The notes under the pieces are model-generated. The model saw only the letters and a list, made by a program, of their open reading frames with translations. It was not told where the DNA came from and made no database searches. A stretch of 18,088 nucleotides of DNA from Gracilibacteraceae bacterium (lineage in GTDB: Bacteria; Bacillota; Desulfitobacteriia; Desulfitobacteriales; Syntrophobotulaceae): NCBI GenBank assembly GCA_031263945.1, contig JAISEW010000248.1, forward strand, positions 1 through 18,088, given 5' to 3'. The first letter of the stretch is position 1. Each line of letters opens with the position of its first letter. Below, piece after piece: positions 8,367 to 14,289 of this stretch. The position numbers were made by a program, and so were the translations under genes.

Positions 8367-9128
8367 ATGGGCATCGTGATCGCGGTCGCTAACCAAAAAG
8401 GCGGCGTGGGGAAAACCACCACCGCCAACGCCTTGGCCTTGGGTCTCAAGCGCGGCCGGAATAAAGTTCTGGCTGTTGACCTTGACCCGCAGGGTAATTT
8501 GAGTTTCAGCCTCGGAGCGGCGACGGAAAACGTTCGCGCCGCCTATCATGTGCTGGCGAAGGAATGCGGCGCCGGCGAGGCGATCCAGAAAACTCCGCTG
8601 GCCGACGTCATAGCCGGCAACATAATGCTGAGCAGCGTCCAGATCGACGCCTCGCAGAATAATTGGGAGTTTATCCTGCGCAACGCTTTAAGTGAAGTGC
8701 GCTCCGTCTATGATTATATCATCGTCGACACGCCGCCGGCTCTAAGCGTGCTGACGATCAACGCTTTCACGGCGGCGGACGGGCTGCTCGTCCCGATTTT
8801 GGCCGACATCTTCAGTCTCCAGGGTTTGGCCCGCCTGAACGATACGGTGGTTCGCGTGCGGGAATACAGTAACCCTGCCCTGCGGATGCTCGGCATCGTT
8901 CTTACGCGCTATAACGCCCGCACTGTTCTGAGCCGGGAAATCCGCGCGACGGCTCAGATGATCGCCGACGAGCTGAACCTCCCCCTGCTGAACGCCGCTG
9001 TCCGCGCGAGCGTGGTCATCTCGGAAGCGCAGTCCATGCAGGTCAATATGTTCAAATATATGCCGCGCAACAACGCGGTGCGTGATTATAAAAAACTGGT
9101 ACAGGAATTAATTGAGAGAGGATTATAG
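8367..9128 (+). CDS. ParA/Soj-family partitioning ATPase
   Basis: Encodes 253 residues, the standard size for chromosomal ParA/Soj or an orphan ParA. The deviant Walker A motif is intact, KGGVGKTT with signature Lys11 and Lys16, as are the Walker A-prime VDLDPQGN (Asp40) and Walker B YIIVDTPPAL. ATP-bound ParA dimers bind DNA nonspecifically and cycle under control of a partner. No ParB gene is present, and the gene sits instead behind an FtsA-like protein in a chemotaxis-linked cluster, so this is more likely an orphan ParA positioning a protein complex than a chromosome segregation protein. GGGAGGA at 8353-8359 places the start at the ATG at 8367; the TTG at 8322 would overlap the previous stop and lacks a ribosome site. 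Gene spacing suggests one operon. Confidence 0.9.
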   Translation: MGIVIAVANQKGGVGKTTTANALALGLKRGRNKVLAVDLDPQGNLSFSLGAATENVRAAYHVLAKECGAGEAIQKTPLADVIAGNIMLSSVQIDASQNNWEFILRNALSEVRSVYDYIIVDTPPALSVLTINAFTAADGLLVPILADIFSLQGLARLNDTVVRVREYSNPALRMLGIVLTRYNARTVLSREIRATAQMIADELNLPLLNAAVRASVVISEAQSMQVNMFKYMPRNNAVRDYKKLVQELIERGL

Positions 9129-9176
9129 GGCTTAATTGATTTTCCTGGAAATAACTGGCCCGGAAAGAGGTATACT

Positions 9177-10088
9177 ATGGCAGGCAAGAAAAAATCAGCT
9201 TTAAAAAGTGAGCGGCTTTTTGAAAAAATCATCCCAGCCGGCGGCAGCGAGGCCGGCGCGGCGCCGGGAGCCGTGAAAACGGATCCGCCCGAAATGATCG
9301 CCGCCCCTAAATCGGCCGCCGCTCCTGAACCGGCAGCCGCAGCCCCTAAATCGGCCGCCGCTCCCGAACCGGCCGCCGCTCCCGAACCGGCAGCCGCGCC
9401 TGAACCGGCAGCCGCGCCTGAACCGGCGGCGCCGGCGAGTCCCGCTCCGCCGCCTCGCCGCCTGAATCTGCCGCACGATACGGACAATCGCGTCCCCCTG
9501 ACGCCCGCGATCAATGTTCAGCGCGATTTTACGGAAAACTACCGCCAACCCGTCAACCTGATGTACAATATCGTTATGGAACATGTCGGCGATACGCTGC
9601 GCGATTACGGCATCTGCCACTGCGCGCGCTGTCGTATGGAAGCGGCGTCCGTCACGCTGAACAAAATCAACTCCAAATATGTGTCTGTGTTTTCCCCGGC
9701 CATAGCGCTGGAAGATTTTTACTATAAGAAAAACTTCGCCGAAATCACCAGCGCTATGCTTTTAGCCTGCGCCGTGGTGAAAAACGCGCCCTGGCACCGG
9801 CCGGACGCGACGCCCCCCCGCGAAGAAATCTTCATCGAAAATGTGATGGAGCGAGTCGTGGCGACTATCATCAAAGATATGGCCGACAGTTCCCCCACCT
9901 GTCAATGCGAGCGCTGCGTGGGCGACATCAGCGCCTTCATCCTGAATGATCTGCCGAACTATTACCGGGTCGGCAATATCAAACAATTGATTTCTTACTG
10001 GATACGCGCGAAAAAAGAATATGACTCCTTGCTGGTGCCGCTGTACGAGTATTATGCCGGGCGGGTCGCCGAACACCCGCTGCATTGA
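9177..10088 (+). CDS. Tandem ComFB-domain protein with Pro/Ala-rich linker
   Basis: Encodes 303 residues. Residues ~1-40 are basic and unremarkable; ~41-95 are a low-complexity Pro/Ala/Glu linker. Two ComFB (late-competence) domains follow. The first (about 120-200) has VNLMYNIVMEHV, the cysteine cluster CHCARC at 147-152 and LNKINSKYVSVFSP; the second (about 216-290) has IENVMERVVATII, CQCERC at 242-247 and FILNDLPNYYRVG. The conserved clusters resemble zinc sites and the LNxLPxxY motif is the family signature. ComFB itself was named from a Bacillus competence operon where it is dispensable; cyanobacterial homologues have been reported to bind cyclic dinucleotides, so a receptor role is possible here. 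GAGG at 9167-9170 precedes the ATG. It is the last gene of the + strand cluster, meeting clpP tail to tail. Confidence 0.85.
   Translation: MAGKKKSALKSERLFEKIIPAGGSEAGAAPGAVKTDPPEMIAAPKSAAAPEPAAAAPKSAAAPEPAAAPEPAAAPEPAAAPEPAAPASPAPPPRRLNLPHDTDNRVPLTPAINVQRDFTENYRQPVNLMYNIVMEHVGDTLRDYGICHCARCRMEAASVTLNKINSKYVSVFSPAIALEDFYYKKNFAEITSAMLLACAVVKNAPWHRPDATPPREEIFIENVMERVVATIIKDMADSSPTCQCERCVGDISAFILNDLPNYYRVGNIKQLISYWIRAKKEYDSLLVPLYEYYAGRVAEHPLH
9301..9432 (+). repeat. Coding repeat for PEPAAA-type linker
   Basis: An in-frame stretch of near-repeated 18-base units encodes Pro-Glu-Pro-Ala-Ala-Ala runs in the linker of the ComFB protein. A longer unit carrying CCCCTAAATCGGCCGCCGCT occurs twice at its start, encoding the PKSAAAPEP block. 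All units are multiples of three bases, so copy-number changes alter linker length without breaking the frame. Confidence 0.85.
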
Positions 10089-10111
10089 TCATATATAATC
10101 AGCTTTGTTTC

Positions 10112-10134
10112 AAAAAAAAACGCCCCGGAGGGCG
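10112..10134 (-). terminator. Intrinsic terminator of clpP
   Basis: On the minus strand a CGCCC / GGGCG stem with a TCCG loop (a UNCG-type tetraloop in RNA) is followed by nine T residues. It begins 9 bases beyond the clpP stop codon. On the plus strand the stem is not followed by T residues, so it should not terminate the opposing operon well. Confidence 0.85.
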
Positions 10135-10143
10135 CGCTTGTCT

Positions 10144-10743
10144 TCATTTAACTTTTTTTTCCATCACCTGATCCACGAGACCGTAATCTTTCGCTTCTTC
10201 CGCGGTCATGTAGTGGTCGCGGTCGGTGTCCTGCGTGACGCGCTCCAAGGGTTGTCCTGTGCGCTCCGCGAGGATGCGGTTCATTTTTTCCTTGATTTTC
10301 AGCAGCTGCCGCGTGTGGATCTCTATTTCCGTCGCCTGACCGGACAGACCGCCCCCGCCGATGAGGGGCTGATGGATCAGGATCTCCGAGTTGGGCAGAG
10401 CCGTCCGTTTGCCGCGGGCGCCGGCCGCGAGCAGGAAAGCGCCCATGCTGGCCGCGCTGCCGACGCAGATGGTCTGGATGTCGGGGCGGACGTGCTGCAT
10501 GGTGTCGTAAATGGCCATGCCGGCGGAAATGCTGCCGCCGGGGCTGTTGATATACAGCGCGATGTCTTTTTCCGGATCTTCCGATTCCAGAAAGAGCAGC
10601 TGGGCGACGATGAGATTGGCGACGTCGTCCGTAATGGAGCCGCCAAGAAATATGATGCGGTCTTTCAGCAGGCGCGAGTAAATGTCGTAAGAGCGCTCGC
10701 CGCGATTTGTCTGTTCGACGACCATTGGAACCAGGTAACTCAT
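10144..10743 (-). CDS. clpP: ATP-dependent Clp protease proteolytic subunit ClpP
   Basis: Encodes 199 residues, the usual size of this self-compartmentalising serine peptidase, which forms 14-subunit barrels in the cytoplasm and degrades substrates fed by ClpC, ClpX or ClpE. The catalytic triad is intact: Ser99 in GSAASMGAFLL, His124 in ILIHQPL and Asp172 in TQDTDRDHYM. LYINSPGGSISAG, the glycine-rich handle segment and the N-terminal VPMVVEQTNRGERSYDIYSRLL are typical. GGAGG lies 8 bases before the ATG. It is the only minus-strand gene in the window and is apparently monocistronic, with its own promoter, a CtsR operator and an intrinsic terminator. The usual neighbour clpX or tig is not adjacent on this side. 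Confidence 0.98.
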   Translation of the reverse strand: MSYLVPMVVEQTNRGERSYDIYSRLLKDRIIFLGGSITDDVANLIVAQLLFLESEDPEKDIALYINSPGGSISAGMAIYDTMQHVRPDIQTICVGSAASMGAFLLAAGARGKRTALPNSEILIHQPLIGGGGLSGQATEIEIHTRQLLKIKEKMNRILAERTGQPLERVTQDTDRDHYMTAEEAKDYGLVDQVMEKKVK

Positions 10744-10776
10744 GGCAGTATCCTCCGTTTGTTTTTTTCCTTAATA

Positions 10777-10805
10777 ATTGTACAGCAAAGGTCAAGAAAG
10801 GTCAA
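10777..10805 (-). promoter_or_regulatory. clpP promoter
   Basis: Reading the minus strand, TTGACC (10800-10805) and TACAAT (10777-10782) are separated by exactly 17 bases, a good housekeeping sigma-factor promoter. The expected transcript start is near 10770, about 27 bases before the ATG. Confidence 0.8.
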
Positions 10806-10806
10806 A
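10790..10806. promoter_or_regulatory. CtsR-type operator on clpP
   Basis: Two direct heptads, GGTCAAG and GGTCAAA, are separated by AAA. This matches the CtsR consensus RGTCAAA-N3-RGTCAAA with one mismatch. It covers the -35 box and spacer of the clpP promoter, the position expected for repression released by heat or protein stress. A ctsR gene is not in the window. Confidence 0.8.
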
Positions 10807-10812
10807 TATTTT

Positions 10813-10828
10813 TTTGACCGATTTGACT
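10813..10828. promoter_or_regulatory. Second CtsR-like heptad pair, opposite orientation
   Basis: TTTGACC and TTTGACT (on the minus strand GGTCAAA and AGTCAAA) are separated by two bases instead of the usual three, and the last base is shared with the znuA -35 box. It could be a weak or decayed CtsR site. Confidence 0.4.
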
Positions 10829-10856
10829 TGACAAGAGGGCGATTATTTTATACACT
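10828..10856 (+). promoter_or_regulatory. znuA operon promoter
   Basis: A consensus TTGACA (-35) lies 17 bases before TACACT (-10), giving a transcript start near 10863, about 45 bases before znuA. The -35 box touches the CtsR-like heptads and the start region holds an inverted repeat, so regulation of this promoter is expected. Confidence 0.75.
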
Positions 10857-10858
10857 GA

Positions 10859-10878
10859 GCGTAATGCGAATGATACGC
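10859..10878. promoter_or_regulatory. Possible operator of the znu operon
   Basis: An inverted repeat GCGTA-N10-TACGC overlaps the predicted transcript start of znuA. Its position suits a repressor such as the Zur encoded in the same operon, but it does not match the Bacillus Zur or Fur consensus closely, so assignment is tentative. Confidence 0.35.
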
Positions 10879-10907
10879 GTTTAGTATTGGGATCGTCAGG
10901 AGGAAAA

Positions 10908-11891
10908 ATGATGAAAAAAGGATTTTCTGCCTTACTTACCATTGGCGCGGCGCTGGTTTTGCTGGCGGGGTGCTCGGCGGCTCCGGCCCCGGCCGATCCG
11001 CAGGCGGGAGGCGCAAATGAAAACGAGTCGCAATCAGCCGAGCAGCAAACTAAAATAAGCGTTTGCGCCAGCTTTTACCCGATGTATGATTTTGCCCTGA
11101 AGATTGGCGGAGACAGGGCGGAAATCGTCAACATGGTCCCGGCCGGGATAGAGCCGCATGATTGGGAGCCGGCCGCCGCCGATATAGCCGGTTTGGAGGA
11201 AGCGGATCTTTTCATTTATAACGGGGCGGGCATGGAGCATTGGGCGGACAGCGCGCTGGCGGCGCTGGGAAATGACAGGCTTGTCGTCGTGGAGGCCGCG
11301 AGGGGAGCGGTTTTGCTGGAGGGAGCGCCGGAGGACGAAGATGAAAGCGGGGAGCATGAAGGGGAAGGAGAATATGACCCCCATGTCTGGCTGAGCCCGC
11401 GCAGCGCCAAGTTGGAGATGGAAAACATCAAGGAAGGTTTTGCCGCCGCCGATCCGGCCAACAGGGATTATTACGAGGCGAACTACAGCAGATACGCCGC
11501 GGAACTGGACGCTTTGGACCGCGAGTTTCAGGAGACGCTCAGCCCTTTGCCCCGTAAAGACATCATCGTGGCCCATCAGGCTTTCGGCTATCTGTGCGCG
11601 GCCTACGGACTGACGCAAATTCCGATCGAGGGCCTGTCCGCCGATTCGGAGCCTGATCCGGCGCGGATGGCGGAAATCATCGAATTCGCGAAAGAGCGCG
11701 ATGTGGAAGTCATATTTTTCGAGGAATTAGTCAGCCCGAAAGTGGCGGAAACCATCGCGGAAGCCATCGGCGCCCGCACGGACGCCCTGAATCCGCTGGA
11801 GGGACTGAGCGACGAGGAAACGGCGGCCGGGGCCGATTATTTTTCCGTCATGCGGCAAAACCTGACCGCCTTGACGGCCGCGCTGCGATAA
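10908..11891 (+). CDS. znuA: Zinc ABC transporter substrate-binding lipoprotein ZnuA
   Basis: Encodes ~327 residues of the metal-binding cluster A-I solute-binding family. A lipoprotein signal (MKKGFSALLTIGAALVLLAGC) gives a predicted lipidated Cys22, anchoring the protein outside the membrane. The metal ligand histidines are at 84 (GIEPHDWEP), 159 (YDPHVWLSP) and 223 (VAHQAFGYL), with acidic residues near FFEELVSPK as the fourth candidate. The flexible loop before His159, often His-rich in ZnuA, is short and acidic (EDEDESGEHEGEGE). AGGAGG at 10898-10903 is 4 bases before the ATG at 10908 and 7 before the ATG at 10911; either may be the start. The following ABC genes and the Fur-family gene point to zinc rather than manganese, though specificity is inferred. 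Confidence 0.93.
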   Translation: MMKKGFSALLTIGAALVLLAGCSAAPAPADPQAGGANENESQSAEQQTKISVCASFYPMYDFALKIGGDRAEIVNMVPAGIEPHDWEPAAADIAGLEEADLFIYNGAGMEHWADSALAALGNDRLVVVEAARGAVLLEGAPEDEDESGEHEGEGEYDPHVWLSPRSAKLEMENIKEGFAAADPANRDYYEANYSRYAAELDALDREFQETLSPLPRKDIIVAHQAFGYLCAAYGLTQIPIEGLSADSEPDPARMAEIIEFAKERDVEVIFFEELVSPKVAETIAEAIGARTDALNPLEGLSDEETAAGADYFSVMRQNLTALTAALR

Positions 11892-11895
11892 GCGG

Positions 11896-12651
11896 ATGAC
11901 CGCCGTCGTTCAAGCCGAAAACCTCGGTTTTCGTTACGGGGACGAACCGGTTTTTGCCCGCGTCGATTTTTCCCTGGCCCCGGGCGCTTTTGCCGCGGTG
12001 ATCGGGGCGAACGGGGCCGGCAAAAGCACGCTGCTCCGGCTGATGCTCGGGGAACTGGCTCCGGCCGCGGGCAGTATCCGGCTGTTTGGCTGTGAGGCCC
12101 GGCGTTTTCGCGATTGGCCTAAAGTCGGCTTCCTGCCGCAAAGCGCGCCGGTCGCCGGCGAGAATTTTCCCGCCACCGCCGAAGAAATAGTGATGGCTAA
12201 TCTGTTTGCCAGCATAGGACTGCTGCGGTTTCCCCGCCCAAAGCATAAGGCCCGGGTGCGGGAGGCCTTGCGGCTGGTCGGCATGGAAAAATATTCCAAA
12301 AGATTGATCAGCCGTCTCTCCGGCGGCCAGCGTCAGCGGGTCATGCTGGCTCAGGTGCTGGTGGCGGAACCGGAGTTTCTGCTGCTGGACGAACCGACGA
12401 CCGGGGTGGACGAGGCGGCGGCGGCGGCGCTGTTCGATTTGCTGACCCGCCTGAACCGGGAAACCGGACTCACCGTCATGATGGCGACCCATGACACGGA
12501 ACGGGCGGCGGCGCATGTTTCGCGGGTCTTATGTCTGGAAAACGGGTCGCTTTTGGAACTGGATAAAGCCCAGCTGGATGAGGAACTGCGCCATAAGCAC
12601 AAGCATCCGGCGCCGGCCTTGGAGCTTAGGGACTGTTTGGAAATAACGTAG
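11896..12651 (+). CDS. znuC: Zinc ABC transporter ATP-binding protein ZnuC
   Basis: Encodes 251 residues with all ABC ATPase motifs: Walker A GANGAGKST, Q-loop VGFLPQ, signature LSGGQRQR, Walker B FLLLDEPTTG and switch histidine in ATHD. It powers metal import through the ZnuB permease. The start is 4 bases after the znuA stop, with a weak ribosome site, suggesting coupled translation. A HKHKH cluster near the C-terminus could sense or bind zinc. The last seven codons (RDCLEIT plus the stop) lie inside a palindromic repeat element, so the native end has been replaced. Removing the element together with one TTA flank would give an end reading ELIS and then two stops, so little of the protein has been lost. 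Confidence 0.93.
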   Translation: MTAVVQAENLGFRYGDEPVFARVDFSLAPGAFAAVIGANGAGKSTLLRLMLGELAPAAGSIRLFGCEARRFRDWPKVGFLPQSAPVAGENFPATAEEIVMANLFASIGLLRFPRPKHKARVREALRLVGMEKYSKRLISRLSGGQRQRVMLAQVLVAEPEFLLLDEPTTGVDEAAAAALFDLLTRLNRETGLTVMMATHDTERAAAHVSRVLCLENGSLLELDKAQLDEELRHKHKHPAPALELRDCLEIT

Positions 12652-12785
12652 CCATTTGACTTGATCTTTCGCGCCCTGGCTGCGTTGGCAGAACCCGCAA
12701 ATACCACCAGTATTAGCGGAACCTACCGCCTAACCAGGACGCGAAATTCCGTCGTCAACTGACCACTTTATTTCCAAACAGTCCC
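12629..12785. repeat. 157-base palindromic element (MITE-like) at the end of znuC
   Basis: The ends GGGACTGTTTGGAAATAA and TTATTTCCAAACAGTCCC are perfect inverted repeats. Further inward the arms still match imperfectly (TTTCGCGCCCTGGCTGCG against TTTCGCGTCCTGGTTAGG read on the other strand), and the centre has a CCGCAAATAC / GTATTAGCGG hairpin. TTA flanks both ends (12626-12628 and 12786-12788), as a 3-base target duplication would. It carries no gene, overlaps the last codons of znuC, and could fold into one long hairpin in the znu mRNA. Confidence 0.75.
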
Positions 12786-12811
12786 TTATTTCCTGATGAG
12801 TTCACTTTTCT

Positions 12812-12891
12812 CCGTCATTCCGGGCTCGTCCCGGAATCCAAAAGAGCAGTGGAGGGCAGGGATGGATTCCGGCATAAAGCCGGAATGACGG
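12812..12891. repeat. Dispersed CGTCATTCCGG hairpin repeat
   Basis: CCGTCATTCCGG and CCGGAATGACGG are perfect 12-base inverted ends, with GGAATCCA and TGGATTCC as a second inner pair. Each half is also its own small hairpin. The style recalls the CATTCC/GGAATG repeats scattered in many bacterial genomes. Related partial copies occur at 17944-18017. It lies between the palindromic element and znuB. Confidence 0.75.
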
Positions 12892-12914
12892 GAGAATGGG
12901 GGAGCGGGAGACGG

Positions 12915-13760
12915 ATGATAGCTGTTTTACAATATGATTTTATGCGGCGCGCTTTGGTCGTCGGGGTGCTTTTGGCGGTGATCATACCCTGTGTCGGCGT
13001 TATTGTGGTACTCAAGCGGCTTTCCATGATCGGGGACGCGCTTTCCCACTCGTCGCTGGCCGGCGTCGCCGCCGGGCTCATCATGGGCGTCAACCCCATC
13101 CTCGGGGCCGGCGCCGCCTGTGTGGCCGCCGCGCTGGCCATTGAGGCCGTCCGCAAAAAGATCCCCCGCTATTCCGAGATGTCCATCGCCGTCGTCATGT
13201 CGGCGGGCATAGGTCTGGCCGGCGTCCTGTCGGGCTTTGTGGGCGGCGGCGCCAATTTCAACAGTTTTCTGTTCGGCAGTATCGTAGCCATCAGTAATTT
13301 TGAGATGTATTTGGTGATTTTTGTCAGCGCGGCGGTGCTGATCGCTTTTATTTTGCTGTACAAAGAGCTGTTTTTCATCGCGCTGGATGAGCGGGCGGCG
13401 CGTATCGCCGGCGTTCCGGTCGGGGCGGTCAATTTTATTTTTACGCTTCTGACCGCGGTCACGATGTCTGTCGCCGCGCGCGCGGTGGGGGCCCTGATCG
13501 TTTCGTCCATGATGGTGGTACCCGTGGCCTGCGCTATGCAGTTATCCCGGAGTTACAAACAAACGGTCGTTTTCTCTGTCGCTTTCGCCGTCGTTTTTAC
13601 CTTGTTCGGACTGGCGTTTTCCTATTACGCCCGCCTGAAGCCGGGGGCGACGATAGTCCTGGCCGGCGTACTCTGTCTGGTGGTGATCATCTGCGGCAAA
13701 AGAATCTGGGGAAAACTGCGCGAACGGCAAAGGAGGCCTTATGAAAACGAAGATGCGTGA
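12915..13760 (+). CDS. znuB: Zinc ABC transporter permease ZnuB
   Basis: Encodes ~281 residues with about eight hydrophobic spans, typical of the ABC-3 family (ZnuB/MntB) that forms the membrane channel for metal import. Diagnostic stretches are YDFMRRALVVGVLLAVIIPC, LSMIGDALSHSSLAGVAAG and VGALIVSSMMVVPVA. GGGAG at 12906-12910 precedes the ATG at 12915; an ATG at 12849 lies inside the dispersed repeat and would add 22 residues unlike the family. The gap to znuC is 263 bases, unusually long for this operon and filled by the two repeats. The 3' end overlaps the Fur-family gene by 20 bases. Confidence 0.93.
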   Translation: MIAVLQYDFMRRALVVGVLLAVIIPCVGVIVVLKRLSMIGDALSHSSLAGVAAGLIMGVNPILGAGAACVAAALAIEAVRKKIPRYSEMSIAVVMSAGIGLAGVLSGFVGGGANFNSFLFGSIVAISNFEMYLVIFVSAAVLIAFILLYKELFFIALDERAARIAGVPVGAVNFIFTLLTAVTMSVAARAVGALIVSSMMVVPVACAMQLSRSYKQTVVFSVAFAVVFTLFGLAFSYYARLKPGATIVLAGVLCLVVIICGKRIWGKLRERQRRPYENEDA

Positions 13761-14166
13761 CTGGCCGGCCGGCGTGAAAAAAACCCGGCAAAGGCAAACG
13801 GTGCTGACGCTCCTGGAGCAGGCGGAAGCGCCTCTCAGCGCCGCGGATCTGTTTGCGGGCGCGGCGGCGGCGGGGCGGGAAATTTCCCTGTCCACCATAT
13901 ACAGAATTTTGGAATATATGGAAAAAAAAGGTGTAGTGACCAAGGCGGAGGTAGCGGGGAGCGAGAGAGTCTTGTACGAGCTGAACAGCTTCCGCCATAA
14001 GCATTACGCGGTCTGCGTGATTTGCCGCCGGATAATATCGGTGGATAATTGCCCGATGGAAAATTTCATTCCGAATATAGCGGAAACGGATTTTCGCGTG
14101 ACGGGACATAACATAGAAATATACGGCTATTGCCGCGATTGTGATGGCAGCCGCGGGCGCGGGTGA
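13741..14166 (+). CDS. zur: Fur-family metal regulator, probably Zur
   Basis: Encodes 141 residues, the usual size for the family. The N-terminal half is a winged helix (KKTRQRQTVLTLLEQAEAPLSAADL and ISLSTIYRILEYMEKKGVV), the part that binds DNA. The C-terminal half holds a regulatory metal region (RHKHYAVC, His86 and His88) and a four-cysteine structural zinc site, Cys92/Cys95 and Cys131/Cys134. Fur, Zur and PerR share this fold; placement at the end of a znuACB operon, with translation overlapping znuB, makes Zur most likely. It probably represses its own operon when zinc is plentiful. AGGAGG at 13731-13736 precedes the ATG at 13741; a second in-frame ATG is at 13753. Confidence 0.88.
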   Translation: MKTKMRDWPAGVKKTRQRQTVLTLLEQAEAPLSAADLFAGAAAAGREISLSTIYRILEYMEKKGVVTKAEVAGSERVLYELNSFRHKHYAVCVICRRIISVDNCPMENFIPNIAETDFRVTGHNIEIYGYCRDCDGSRGRG

Positions 14167-14177
14167 TTTGACCTGTG

Positions 14178-14253
14178 TTCTTACATACTTTTAATAAAAT
14201 CGTAAGAAACAGACCGGCCTTTTCGTAAGATAATAAATATATTATAATATAAT
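14178..14253 (+). promoter_or_regulatory. Promoter region of the two-component operon with GTAAGA repeats
   Basis: TCGTAAGA occurs at 14200-14207 and again at 14223-14230, 23 bases apart, close to two helical turns. An inverted copy (TTCTTAC) lies at 14178-14184. Overlapping TATAAT sequences follow at 14243-14248 and 14248-14253, with no good -35 box. This layout suits a promoter activated by an OmpR-type regulator, possibly the one encoded just downstream. Confidence 0.5.
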
Positions 14254-14289
14254 AGTGTCGCGGCAATATGGGAATGGAGTTTTCTATCT

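Noticed and set aside
9171..9176. TATACT just before the ComFB gene, like a -10 box
   Set aside because: It touches the start codon and has no -35 box 17 bases upstream; the gene has a ribosome site and is close behind parA, so read-through is simpler.
9301..9432. Short regular repeats that might suggest a CRISPR array
   Set aside because: Units are 18 bases, contiguous, in frame and encode a Pro/Ala linker; there are no unique spacers.
10859..10878. Firm assignment of a Zur box upstream of znuA
   Set aside because: Only the outer five bases are symmetric and the match to known Zur consensus is poor, so it is kept as a tentative operator only.
10105..10884. Plus-strand open frame opposite clpP
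   Set aside because: It is fully antisense to an intact clpP with catalytic residues, and its translation resembles no protein.
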